The notes: generated by a model from the sequence alone, not told the origin. DNA of 14,087 bases from CAWEHT01 sp963808455 (GCA_963808455.1 CAWEHT010000301.1:1-14087); one strand, 5' to 3'; positions 1 to 7,070 are shown, counted from the stretch's first letter. Numbers and translations: made by a program.

Positions 1-46
1 CCATCCCGCCCAGGCGGTACGCGGTCAGGCAGAGAACGCACAATTG

Positions 47-104
47 TCATTCTGAGCGGCCGTGCCCGTAAAACCTGTCGAACGGCTCGTCACAGCGAAG
101 AATC
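47..104. repeat. Intergenic-repeat-like element
   Basis: The outer parts read TCATTCTGAGCG (47-58) and AGCGAAGAATC (94-104). These are the two halves of a short motif that I recognise as a common dispersed intergenic repeat in many bacterial genomes. Between them lies a second motif-like stretch (CGTGCCCGTAAAACCTGTCG and neighbours) resembling another dispersed repeat built around CCTGTCGAA. The arrangement looks like one repeat nested in another. I see no second copy in this window, so the repeat status rests on recognition alone. Confidence 0.35.
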
Positions 105-600
105 CGTCGCTCCGGCGTTTCTGGGCAGCGAGGTTGCAAGCCGGCATTCGCCGCAGCGAGCCGCCAGCACCCCAGCAGGACGCGAGGACCGGCAGGAAGG
201 ACAATTCCACCAAGAAGCGCCCTCTGAACTGTGAGGGCAACGCCATCAAGCCGAGAGGCCCACCGGGTGCAGCCGTAAACGACTGGAGCAATGAACTTGC
301 TGCTGTCACTGGGAACCTTAACGTTGGCCTGGCGCTATGTTTATGGTGGCAGCACAGGTTCTTGGTGCATGGGGTTTCCCAAGGTGCCCGCAAAGAGGGT
401 CGCAGCCAACCCATGTGCCATCTGCGCCCCCTTGTGAGGAACCATCGGCAGGCGCGTCGCCCTGAGGCCGCGCCCGTGCGCTGGCGCGCGAACCCCGGCT
501 GGGCCAACCGGCCTTTTTGCTGTGCCGCACGCCCGGGGCCTTGACGCGCCCCGCCGCGGCGCGAGAATAGAAGCGGCCCGGCCTCTTGGCCCAGGGCGCT
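105..600. other. No supported gene
   Basis: Long open frames exist on both strands here (62-544 plus, 25-507 minus). They overlap each other almost completely, show no recognisable motif, and have arginine-, proline- and alanine-rich compositions typical of GC-rich non-coding sequence. No tRNA, terminator or convincing promoter was found. The stretch may contain decayed sequence. Confidence 0.5.
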
Positions 601-627
601 TCGCTTTTCTCCAAGGGAGCTGCCAGC

Positions 628-1068
628 ATGCCAGACTCACCGGTTGTGGTCAACGTGAACGTTGACGGACCTGCGGGGCCTGTGCGGGTAGCGCGCAAGA
701 CCGGCCGCTTGACGCAGCTACTGTGGTTCCTCTTCATTGGCTGGTGGCTGGGTGCGCTGGCCGTAGTCGCCGCCTACCTCTGCTTCGCTCTGGTCATTAC
801 TATCCCTGTCGGCGTCAGCATCGTCAATAACATCCCCAAGCTGATCGCCCAACGCCAGCCGCCCATCACCGTCAGTTATTGGGGCCAGGTCCAGACGCCG
901 CAGCACAACATCATCCTGCGCGCTATCTGGTTCATCGTGCTTGGCCTGTTGCTGACCGCGGCCTGGATGTCGATTGCCTACGCTTTGTGCCTGACCATCA
1001 TCGGCATGCCTATCGGCTTTTGGATGTTCGATAGGGCGCCGGCACTGCTGACGCTGCACCGCAACTAA
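628..1068 (+). CDS. YccF-domain inner membrane protein
   Basis: This is a 146-residue membrane protein. A polar N-terminus (1-30) is followed by a hydrophobic region with a W-F-L-F-I-G-W-W-L-G core (about 31-62) and a second one (about 97-135). The latter ends in the motif T-I-I-G-M-P-I-G-F, which is characteristic of the YccF (DUF307) domain, a small integral membrane domain of unknown biochemical role. I chose ATG 628 because AAGGGAG (612-618) lies a good distance upstream; a frame opening at 586 has no such signal. It is the first gene of a same-strand envelope cluster, with a 79-nt gap to the next gene. The family assignment is fairly firm from the repeated IGxPIG signature; the function is unknown. 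Confidence 0.75.
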   Translation: MPDSPVVVNVNVDGPAGPVRVARKTGRLTQLLWFLFIGWWLGALAVVAAYLCFALVITIPVGVSIVNNIPKLIAQRQPPITVSYWGQVQTPQHNIILRAIWFIVLGLLLTAAWMSIAYALCLTIIGMPIGFWMFDRAPALLTLHRN

Positions 1069-1147
1069 AGTGCGCCCATCCGGGCCCGCGTAGGCTCGCG
1101 GCGCAAGGCCAGGCGTCCCGCGTGGATGCCAAAAAGAGGTTGTCGTC

Positions 1148-1921
1148 GTGACTCTTCTCGTCATCTGGGCACTGTTTGGCATCGCCACGGCAATCGTTGC
1201 TTCTAACAAGGGACTCAACGCGGTCGGATGGTTCTTCGGCGGCGTCATACTGGGACCCCTGGGGTTGATTCTGGTTCTGGTCATCAAGCCGGATGCGGCC
1301 GCGGTTGAGCAAGCCGCGCTTGCCGCCGGTGGCATGAGGAAGTGCCCGTACTGCGCCGAGCTGGTCAAGACCGAGGCCATCGTATGCCGGTATTGCGGCA
1401 AAGATTTACCCCCTGGTGAGGCATCTCCCGGCGTGGCAGTCGTTGCGGATGCGCCTCTCTTGACGGCCAATGAAGCAGTTGAGCTGCGACAGGCCGCAAA
1501 GGCAAGCAACAGGAGAGCATTTGCCGTTACCGCCGCTATAGCTGCCACGATGGTGGTACTGGGTCTGGCGCTGTGGCTGATTGGTCTAGCAGGTCGGAGC
1601 GCGTACACCCCGAGCGCGGCCGCGTACGCACCAACAGCCACGCCAGCTGGGCCACCCGGCTATGGTGAAGCAAACATGGCCAACGCCTGCTCAGCAGCCT
1701 GGGGTTTTCTGAGTGAGGAGTCGGCCTACGCCGCGGACATTTCCGGCCAAAGCCAATCGGGAACGATCAAGGTGTGCACCGAGGATGCCAGGGATAAGCA
1801 ACTCAGTGTCACCGAGTTCGAAGTGTGGATTGCCAGCTCCGGAGGGGCCCATGCTACGAGACTGCGCAGCACTGACCATGGCAGCTGGCAGTTAGAAAGC
1901 ATCGACGGAGTAGCACAATAG
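1148..1921 (+). CDS. Membrane-anchored zinc-ribbon protein
   Basis: This is a 257-residue protein starting at GTG 1148, preceded by AGAGG (1135-1139). Two hydrophobic segments occupy about 2-17 and 23-46. A zinc ribbon follows, with C66, C69, C80 and C83 (C-P-Y-C ... C-R-Y-C-G), then a third membrane segment at about 124-147. An Ala/Thr/Pro-rich linker (150-170) leads to an 85-residue C-terminal domain, presumably outside the membrane on the face opposite the ribbon. The ribbon resembles those fused to many uncharacterised bacterial membrane proteins, where it probably has a structural or protein-binding role. The C-terminus ends in G-S-W-Q-L, as does the next gene, so the two may be diverged relatives. 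A 12-nt gap to the next gene suggests co-transcription. No enzymatic function can be assigned. Confidence 0.75.
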   Translation: MTLLVIWALFGIATAIVASNKGLNAVGWFFGGVILGPLGLILVLVIKPDAAAVEQAALAAGGMRKCPYCAELVKTEAIVCRYCGKDLPPGEASPGVAVVADAPLLTANEAVELRQAAKASNRRAFAVTAAIAATMVVLGLALWLIGLAGRSAYTPSAAAYAPTATPAGPPGYGEANMANACSAAWGFLSEESAYAADISGQSQSGTIKVCTEDARDKQLSVTEFEVWIASSGGAHATRLRSTDHGSWQLESIDGVAQ

Positions 1922-1933
1922 AAGGCCGTTACC

Positions 1934-2431
1934 ATGCCCCCTGAGCCTCGCGAATTAGTTACCTGTCCGAAGTGCGGCTACCGCCGCGATCCCGACGCCG
2001 AACGCTGCGCCAACTGCGAAGCACGATGGGTGCGCGCTCGGGCCTACCGGCCGCCAGTGATGACCATGCCGCCGCTCGGCTGCATCGCACTGGTGGTGAT
2101 CGTAGGCGCCTGCATCGCAACCGTTGTCATCCGCAGCTACGTGATTCCCCTCCCGGCCGGCGGCGTCGCGGACGCCGGCCTCGCCTTCGCAGCCTGTAGT
2201 CACGCCCAGGATTTCGTGCGCGACCGGCTGGTTTCGCCCTCGACGGCGAAGTTTCAAATCAACTGCTTTTGGGATCAGGGCGCTGCCCGCGAGGCCAGCG
2301 GCGATTGGTCGGCCATCGGCACAGTGGATAGTCAGAATTCGTTTGGGGCCATGGTTCGCAGCACCTACGTGGTGGAACTGAGCAACGCCAGCGGAAGCTG
2401 GCAGCTGGTTGGCATCACGATGTACCCATGA
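1934..2431 (+). CDS. Zinc-ribbon protein with one membrane segment
   Basis: This is a 165-residue protein from ATG 1934, with GAAGG (1921-1925) as ribosome-binding site. A zinc ribbon is formed by C11, C14, C25 and C28, and one membrane segment covers about 46-66. The C-terminal domain (about 85-165) carries F-V-R-D-R-L-V-S-P-S-T-A-K-F and, later, D-S-Q-N-S-F-G-A. I recognise this combination (a SPSTAxF box followed by a NxFGA box) as a recurrent uncharacterised domain in bacterial zinc-ribbon or secreted proteins, probably an extracytoplasmic beta-rich fold. The stop TGA (2429-2431) overlaps the ATG of the next gene as ATGA, so translation is likely coupled. The function is unknown; a role in sensing or binding at the envelope is a guess. 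Confidence 0.75.
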   Translation: MPPEPRELVTCPKCGYRRDPDAERCANCEARWVRARAYRPPVMTMPPLGCIALVVIVGACIATVVIRSYVIPLPAGGVADAGLAFAACSHAQDFVRDRLVSPSTAKFQINCFWDQGAAREASGDWSAIGTVDSQNSFGAMVRSTYVVELSNASGSWQLVGITMYP

Positions 2432-2897
2432 TCAGGCAATCTCGAGCGCGCACGGTTATCTGCCGCGACGCTGGCGGCGCTGCTCCTGGCCGCCTGCGGC
2501 CGCCCGGCTGTGGCACCCGTGCTAAGCCCTACCAGCACGCGCACGCCTTTGCCGGCGAGCAGCCCTGCACCAACGAAGACGCCGACGCCCTCCGAGCCTC
2601 ACTGGTGGATCACGCCAGTCGAACACGCCCATTGCTCACATCGTTGCCTACTGGGTCACCGCATGCGCCGCCGATGTGACCTACACGCCCGACGGCACAG
2701 GTGTTGTCCAGGAGAGTAACGTCGTGGTCCCCTGGCACAGGACGGTGTCCATCCCGCATGGCGCATCTGCCTACATCAGCACGCAGAACGCGTGTGATCA
2801 GGGCGCGATCACGTGCGCCCTGATGGTGGACGGCTCGATCCAGCGGCAGGCCACCGGCGCCTAGGTCAATGCCTCCTGCAGCGGCCGGGTGCCATGA
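2428..2897 (+). pseudogene. MmpS-like lipoprotein, broken in three places
   Basis: The ATG overlaps the preceding stop (ATGA, 2428-2431). After about ten codons the meaningful frame shifts: a lipoprotein signal with L-L-L-A-A-C (Cys codon near 2495) and a Thr/Pro/Ser-rich linker is read one frame over. Around 2610-2640 it shifts again into a frame encoding V-T-Y-T-P-D-G-T-G and I-S-T-Q-N ... T-C-A-L-M-V-D-G. That pattern matches MmpS-type accessory or lipoprotein domains (a V-T-Y, P-W, A-Q-N, V-D-G layout). A TAG at 2862-2864 interrupts it where the family usually has an aromatic residue (A-T-G-A-Y). In-frame sequence continues eleven codons to TGA 2895-2897, which overlaps the next gene's ATG. 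That preserved overlap argues the TAG is a lesion, not the ancestral end. Confidence 0.65.
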
Positions 2898-3013
2898 AGC
2901 GGCTGCCCGCGGTCCTGCTGTGTGCGCTTCTGGCCGCCTGCGCCGCGCCCTCGACGCCTTCGCCTACCCTGCCCCCGGCCCACCAGCGTCCTGGTTGCAC
3001 GTGCAACAGGTGA
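2894..3013 (+). pseudogene. Truncated lipoprotein
   Basis: ATG 2894 overlaps the ancestral stop of the preceding lipoprotein gene. The first 17 residues form a textbook lipoprotein signal: M-K-R, a hydrophobic core, and L-L-A-A-C with Cys17. A Pro/Ser/Thr linker follows, then a stop after only 39 residues. A neighbouring frame just downstream encodes V-T-D-T-G-D-R-G-V (about 3007-3035), which resembles the first strand of an SH3-like (SH3b) domain often carried by such lipoproteins. A frameshift near 2990-3005 may have cut off that domain. I see no clear continuation beyond about 3060. The signal peptide is clear; the SH3 idea is weak. Confidence 0.45.
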
Positions 3014-3223
3014 CGGACACGGGCGACCGAGGGGTACGCCCAATTCCATCCGCGGTCGCTTGTGAAGCCATTGCACCAATTCGCAGGGTGTCCCAGGCCC
3101 GCTGTGGGGTGAACCGCGCGTTTGTTCTAGGGGACGCGCGAAAGGAGCAGAGAGCTGGTGGCAAGGTTGCACCACTTGGAAAATAGGTTGGAATAACTCA
3201 GCGAAACGATTTGCCTCGGGAAG

Positions 3224-3232
3224 TGCTACAAT
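3224..3232 (+). promoter_or_regulatory. Possible extended -10 promoter
   Basis: TGCTACAAT fits an extended -10 element (TGn followed by TACAAT) about 46 nt upstream of ATG 3278. No well-spaced -35 is visible; TTGCCT at 3211 is too close. It sits in the only sizeable non-coding gap (3014-3277) before the two-gene unit, where a promoter would be expected. Confidence 0.35.
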
Positions 3233-3277
3233 TGGAGCAACCAACCCTGTGGCTTGCGCCGAAGGCGGGAATCGACT

Positions 3278-4036
3278 ATGCCTGATAACACATTGACTCT
3301 TGCACTCGAGGGGGAAGTGACTCTAAGCGACTTTGCCGTCACCATGCAGCATTTCGCGAGCTTGGTTGCTGCCCTATCCGCAGAAGTGGCATCGGGAGTG
3401 CCCATCAGCTGGGACATAGATACGCTTGAGGCCGGGAGCGCGCAGGCGACCGTGCGTGGCTCTTCCGAGCAGGAGCAGGTTGTAGAGCGCGTAGTCCGCG
3501 CTTATGCAGCTGTCGGTACCACGTTGGAGGACGGGTATCCCATCGCGTACAGTGAGCCAGTTCGCAAACACGCGGCCGCGCTTACCTCGGTGCTCGGAGC
3601 AAAGATCATCGCTGTGAGGTTCGAGACACAGTACGGCGAGTCAACCGTGGCGAGCTCGGCAAGCTACGATAAGGCTGAATTACGCATCAAATACACCCTT
3701 GGCAGCCTCCGGGGCATCGTGGAAACCTTGAGCCAGCGCAGAGGGTTGATGTTCATCCTGTACGATCCGATTTTTGACCGACCCGTGAAATGCTACCTCA
3801 GTGCGGGGCAAGAGGACAAGATGCGCGACATCTGGGGCAAGCGCGTGGCCGTGCAGGGCCGCATCGGCCGGGAGCCCGTGTTCGGGCGCCCGGTGGCAAT
3901 GCGAGACATAACCGGCGTCAGACTCTTGCCGGCGTTGCGGCCGGGCAGTTTCAAGCTAGCCCGCGGTGTCCTTCCGTTCGACCCTCAGGCAGAGAAGCCC
4001 GAGGACCAGGTCAGGAGGCTACGAGATGCCTGGTGA
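3278..4036 (+). CDS. Conserved unknown protein, partner of PIN nuclease
   Basis: This is a 252-residue soluble protein with no signal peptide or membrane segment. ATG 3278 follows a purine-rich GAAGGCGGGA (3261-3270); an in-frame TTG at 3254 is less likely. Residues 1-80 look like a mixed alpha/beta region (L-T-L-A-L-E-G-E-V, then an amphipathic helix S-D-F-A-V-T-M-Q-H-F, then S-W-D-I-D-T-L-E-A-G-S-A-Q-A-T-V-R). The C-terminus (about 168-220) contains R-V-A-V-Q-G-R-I-G-R-E-P and G-R-P-V-A-M-R-D-I-T-G-V, a beta-rich pattern that might form an OB-like barrel. I have the impression of a recurrent uncharacterised family, but cannot name it. Its 3' end overlaps the PIN nuclease gene by 11 nt, so the two are probably translated together. 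It could be an antitoxin, although it is much larger than usual VapB-type partners and lacks an obvious DNA-binding fold. Confidence 0.75.
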   Translation: MPDNTLTLALEGEVTLSDFAVTMQHFASLVAALSAEVASGVPISWDIDTLEAGSAQATVRGSSEQEQVVERVVRAYAAVGTTLEDGYPIAYSEPVRKHAAALTSVLGAKIIAVRFETQYGESTVASSASYDKAELRIKYTLGSLRGIVETLSQRRGLMFILYDPIFDRPVKCYLSAGQEDKMRDIWGKRVAVQGRIGREPVFGRPVAMRDITGVRLLPALRPGSFKLARGVLPFDPQAEKPEDQVRRLRDAW

Positions 4037-4517
4037 GAGGACCCTGATCTATTGGGACACCTGTCTCTTCTTGGCCTACCTGAATGCTGAACCAGGCCGG
4101 ATAGATACCCTAGAGGTGATTGTCGACCAGGTCTTGGCGAGCAAGGGCGACATGAAGATCGTCACATCGACCCTCACAAAAGTCGAGGCCTATCATCTCG
4201 GCCCCGAAATGCGCGGTATGACTTTGGATCCTCAGGCCGAAGAGAAAATGGACTTCGTCTGGGATGACGAGAGTATAGTCAGCCTCGTCGAGGTCCATGA
4301 CGACATAGCGCTTGCGGCCCGTTCGCTACTGCGGAGGGCAATGAGCATTTGCAAACTGAAGGCTCCTGACGCGATCCACCTAGCCACAGCACAATGGCTG
4401 GGCGTAAGGGAGTTTCAGACCTACGATAAAGCCCTGATGGACTGCGGTGTGTTGGTAGATTTTCCTATTTGTGAACCCAGTGTGGCGCAGCCTCGTTTGC
4501 CAAACTCGATGCCCTAG
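4026..4517 (+). CDS. PIN-domain ribonuclease (VapC-like)
   Basis: This is a 163-residue PIN-domain protein, a Mg2+-dependent RNase fold typical of VapC toxins. The acidic active-site set is complete: D11 in Y-W-D-T-C, E54 in T-K-V-E-A-Y, D115 in A-P-D-A-I-H-L-A-T-A, and D134 in T-Y-D-K-A-L. The length is slightly above the usual 130-150 residues of VapC toxins. ATG 4026 is chosen because AGGAGG (4013-4018) lies 7 nt upstream; the frame opens earlier (3966), but that part is the upstream gene read out of frame. It overlaps the upstream 252-residue gene by 11 nt. The family is secure; the cellular target, and whether this is a true toxin, are unknown. Confidence 0.85.
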   Translation: MPGERTLIYWDTCLFLAYLNAEPGRIDTLEVIVDQVLASKGDMKIVTSTLTKVEAYHLGPEMRGMTLDPQAEEKMDFVWDDESIVSLVEVHDDIALAARSLLRRAMSICKLKAPDAIHLATAQWLGVREFQTYDKALMDCGVLVDFPICEPSVAQPRLPNSMP

Positions 4518-4566
4518 AGGCTGTTAACGTCAGCTCCGTGCTTCAGGTTTGGAAAACCGAGGCCCC

Positions 4567-4588
4567 AGCCAGAGCCGTCTGGGCTTTT
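4567..4588 (+). terminator. Possible weak rho-independent terminator
   Basis: An imperfect hairpin AGCCAGA-gccg-TCTGGGCT (one bulged G) is followed by TTTT, 50 nt after the PIN gene stop. Its position suits termination of the two-gene unit. The stem is short and the U-tract brief. The rest of 4518-4760 shows no gene. Confidence 0.35.
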
Positions 4589-4760
4589 CATTCCCGCTCA
4601 CCTGCGCCATTCTGGCAAACGAAATGCCCCACGGCGCTCGCAACACCTGGGGCGATGGTCAGCCCGACGTGACCGGCTGACAGGGGCAGTATGCACCACA
4701 CATGTCGGCCTGGCAACAAGTGGTGTCGTGGCACTGCGCAAGCCCTACAAGTCGTCCGCG

Positions 4761-5397
4761 ATGCCCCGTAAACCCTTGACTGCTGGCTCTCGTATGGCCG
4801 CGTTGGCTCGCGATTCCCGCAGGGCTAACCACGAGAAGTCTGCCCGCGACCGGGTCAGCGCCATGCGTCAAGCGCGCTAAAGACCAAGGGCTGGGCCATC
4901 GTGACATGGTTCCTCGAGGAGGCCGCGCCGGGAGGCTCCGTCAACCATCGCGAGGTCTTCCAGGAGATGCTGGCCACCCGCCGGCAGAAGCCGGCGCCCT
5001 TCGACGCGCTGATCGTCTGGGACCTGGCACGCTTCGGACGGGGCGATCCGCTCGACAGCCAGTTCTACAAGGCCATGATCCGCCGGCTGGACATCGAGGT
5101 GATCAGCATCACCGAGTCCAGCCTGATCCCCGAAGGCGTGTTCGACCCGCTCGTCGTGGCTGTTATTGACCTGAAGAACGACCTGGTTCTGGGCGATCTT
5201 GGCTGCAACGTCAAACGAGGTTTGCGCGCCAACATCGGCCGCGGCTACACCCACGCCGGCCGGCGGCCCTGGGGCCTGCTACGCCAGGCCGAGTAGATCG
5301 GCACGCACCGCGACGGGTCGCCGAAGATGGCCTCGAAGTGGTTGTCGGATCCGGCGACGGCGCATCTGCTGCGCCAGGCGTTCGAGCTGTGCGCTAA
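4761..5397 (+). pseudogene. Large serine recombinase, N-terminal part
   Basis: The resolvase domain of a large serine recombinase is recognisable. Its start lies at ATG 4761 or 4794. The reading frame 4794-4870 encodes A-L-A-R-D-S-R-R-A-N, matching the Y-x-R-x-S catalytic-serine motif with Ser retained. A GC dinucleotide duplication near 4873-4877 (GCGCGC) throws the frame, so the remainder (D-A-L-I-V-W-D-L-A-R-F-G-R, then E-V-I-S-I-T-E) is read from about 4880 in a different frame. TAG 5294-5296 then interrupts the gene, probably at a Trp codon, and homology resumes after it (P-A-T-A-H-L-L-R-Q-A-F-E-L). At 5397 an IS701 element begins, and the gene continues at 6849. The C-terminal zinc and coiled-coil domains of such enzymes (normally 450-600 residues) are missing. 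Confidence 0.75.
5394..5397. repeat. Target-site duplication CTAA, left copy
   Basis: CTAA directly precedes the left inverted end of the insertion element and is repeated directly after its right end (6845-6848). Four-base duplications are usual for IS701-family elements. Confidence 0.7.
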
Positions 5398-5420
5398 GGC
5401 TGCAACGACGCATGTAGGTG
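5398..5420 (+). repeat. IS701 left terminal inverted repeat
   Basis: It begins GGCTGCAACGACGCATG. It pairs imperfectly with 6822-6844 on the opposite strand; the strongest block is CAACGA followed by G-x-ATG. Confidence 0.65.
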
Positions 5421-5468
5421 TTACAATGATCTCCAAGTAAGCAGCCGAGGCGCCGAGGAGATCAAGCC

Positions 5469-6812
5469 ATTAACCACATCGAGTTTGAGCTGGTGGCGAC
5501 GTCCTTCGCCACGTTTCATCAGCAATTCGCGCCCCTGTTTGGGTGCACCGAAGCCCGCCAGCGCAGCGAGCAGTACATTCGGGGTCTGCTGGTCCAGCAA
5601 ACCGACCGCCGCAACGCCGAGAACCTGGCCGAGATCATCAAGGGGGCCACCCCCTGCACCCTGCAGCGCTTCTTGACTGAGTCGCCCTGGGACGATGGTC
5701 CCGTTATCATCCGCTTGCAACGCTTCGTTGGCGAACGGCTCAACCATCCCGACGGCGTCTTCGTCTTGGACGTCACCGGCTTTGGCAGGCAGGGCAAGAA
5801 GTCGGTTGGGGTGGCCCGGCAATTCTCCGGCACCTTGGGTAAGGTGGGCAACTGCCAGATCGGCGTCTTTTTGGCCTATGTCTCGCCTCGCGGCCACGCC
5901 CTGGTGGACAAAGCGCTGTATCTGCCGCGGGCCTGGGCCAACGACCAACGGCGCAGTCTGGCCGCCGGGGTACCGCGGGAGGTGGGCTATCAGAGCAAAG
6001 CCGAGTTGGGCCTGGGGCTGCTGCGCCAGGCGCGGCGGGCGGGTCACCTGACCGCCGAGTGGATCACCGGCGACGCGGGCTACGGCGAGGTGCCGACGCT
6101 GCGCGATGCCTTGCAGGCGGACGCTTGGCGCTGCGTGCTGGAAGTGCCCAGTACGACCCCGGTTTTTACGCAGCTGGCACGGGTGGCCATCCCGGAGTGG
6201 TCGGGGCACGGCCCCAAGCCCACCCAGCCGCGCTTGGTGGCAGGCGAGCCCGGCCCGCAAAGCGTGGCGGCGGTGGCCGCCAGCCTGCCCGCCAGCGCCT
6301 GGCAAGGGCTGACCGTGGCCGAAGCGGCGCAAGGCCCCCGCATCCACCAGATTGCCGCCTCGCGGGTGTGGGAAAGCCGGGAGGGGCTGCCGGGCCGGGA
6401 AGCTGGTTGGTGCTGCGGCGGGACCTGGACCGCAGCGAGGCCAAGTACTGCCTCTCCAACGCGCCGGCCGACACGCCGCTGCTGCGCCTGGCCCAGGTGG
6501 CGGCCATGCGCTGGCCCATCGAGACCGAGTTTCAGACCGAGAAAGGCGAAACGGGATTGGATGAGTACGAGGTGCGCGCCTGGTTGGGCTGGCATCACCA
6601 CATCACCATAGCCTTGTTGGCGGGAGGTTTCCTGCTGGGTCTGCAGCAGGACTGGGGGGAAAAAGGTGCCCCAGACCACCCGGCCGCAGATCACGCGGGT
6701 GCTGCGCCAGCTGCTGCCGCAGCGCAGCTGGACGCCCGACGAGTTGTGGGCCTGGCTGGCTGACACCCAGAGCCGTAATGCGCGGGCGAAAGGCTCGCAC
6801 GCAGCTCGTTGA
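5469..6812 (+). pseudogene. IS701-family transposase, frameshifted
   Basis: This is a DDE transposase of the IS701 family. Hallmarks are D-V-T-G-F-G-R-Q-G-K-K-S with the first Asp codon at 5769, the G-V-A-R-Q-F-S-G-T-L-G-K-V-G-N-C-Q block, I-T-G-D-A-G-Y-G with the second Asp codon at 6072, and, in the C-terminal third, an acidic G-L-D-E-Y-E-V-R segment (about 6540-6580) holding the expected third acidic residue. GAGGAG (5455-5460) points to ATT 5469 as the initiation site, so the start is either a rare ATT or a mutated ATG; the first conventional start is GTG 5493. One missing base near 6401 shifts the frame by -1. A second shift (+1) after the GGGGGGAAAAAGG run at 6654-6666 restores the original frame to TGA 6810-6812. 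About 447 codons in all, normal for the family. Confidence 0.8.
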
Positions 6813-6821
6813 CAATTGAAA

Positions 6822-6844
6822 CGCATTCATCCATCGTTGTAGTA
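6822..6844 (-). repeat. IS701 right terminal inverted repeat
   Basis: The complement reads TACTACAACGATGGATG at its outer end and aligns without gaps to 5398-5420 (15 of 23 identical). It lies 9 nt beyond the transposase stop. Confidence 0.65.
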
Positions 6845-6848
6845 CTAA
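6845..6848. repeat. Target-site duplication CTAA, right copy
   Basis: It matches the CTAA at 5394-5397. The shared sequence extends by chance or design to CTAAGGC, but only CTAA leaves inverted ends of equal register. Confidence 0.7.
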
Positions 6849-6897
6849 GGCAAGAGAAATGGCCGTGACGATGTTGATCGAGCGGCTGGCGGGCTGA
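6849..6897 (+). pseudogene. Recombinase fragment downstream of IS701
   Basis: Joined to 5397 after removing the element, the frame reads A-F-E-L-C-A-K-A-R-E-M-A-V-T-M-L-I-E-R-L-A-G and stops at TGA 6895-6897. This fits the helix-turn region that follows the resolvase domain in large serine recombinases (A-F-E-L ... I-x-x-x-L). It supports the insertion model and shows the recombinase gene was already short or was truncated here. No homology is visible beyond the stop. Confidence 0.6.
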
Positions 6898-7028
6898 CAA
6901 GATCAGGGACGACAGGTGGTGTTACCCTGTGAGCTAATCGTGCGCGAATCATGCGGGGCAGCACTTGGACCGCGATCCGTTGCCTGAGCTGCCCGCAACC
7001 TGGGGAAGCCCTTTCTAACACGGTTACA

Positions 7029-7044
7029 CCGGGCCGATGCCCGG
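7029..7044 (+). promoter_or_regulatory. GC hairpin before methyltransferase gene
   Basis: CCGGGC-CGAT-GCCCGG is a perfect 6-bp stem with a 4-nt loop. It is followed after five bases by TTTT (7050-7053) and then directly by the ribosome-binding GAGGAG of the next gene. It could be an attenuator or a terminator of upstream transcription. Nothing else recognisable lies in 6898-7028; in particular I do not see cobalamin-riboswitch boxes. Confidence 0.3.
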
Positions 7045-7070
7045 CACGCTTTTGAGGAGCCTGATCGTGT

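Larger units (their letters stand above)
5398..6844 (+). mobile_element. IS701-family insertion sequence, 1447 bp
   Basis: The boundaries come from three agreeing signs. First, imperfect inverted ends: 5398-5420 against the complement of 6822-6844, 15 of 23 positions identical, sharing CT-x-CAACGA-x-G-x-ATG. Second, a CTAA direct repeat on both flanks. Third, removing the element plus one CTAA rejoins the recombinase reading frame without a gap. It carries one transposase gene of the IS701 (IS4-related, DDE) type, itself broken, so this copy is probably immobile unless rescued in trans. Confidence 0.8.

Noticed and set aside
25..544. Two long opposing open frames at the left edge
   Set aside because: They overlap almost fully, have no motifs or ribosome-binding sites, and have compositions expected from GC-rich non-coding DNA.
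718..1641. A 307-codon minus-strand frame
   Set aside because: It lies antisense to two well-supported plus-strand genes and has no recognisable domain.
3966..4025. A 20-residue N-terminal extension of the PIN nuclease
   Set aside because: No ribosome-binding site supports it, while AGGAGG 7 nt before ATG 4026 does, and PIN domains start near the first Asp.
6898..7070. A cobalamin riboswitch before the methyltransferase gene
   Set aside because: No conserved B12-box or associated stems could be recognised; only a short GC hairpin is present.
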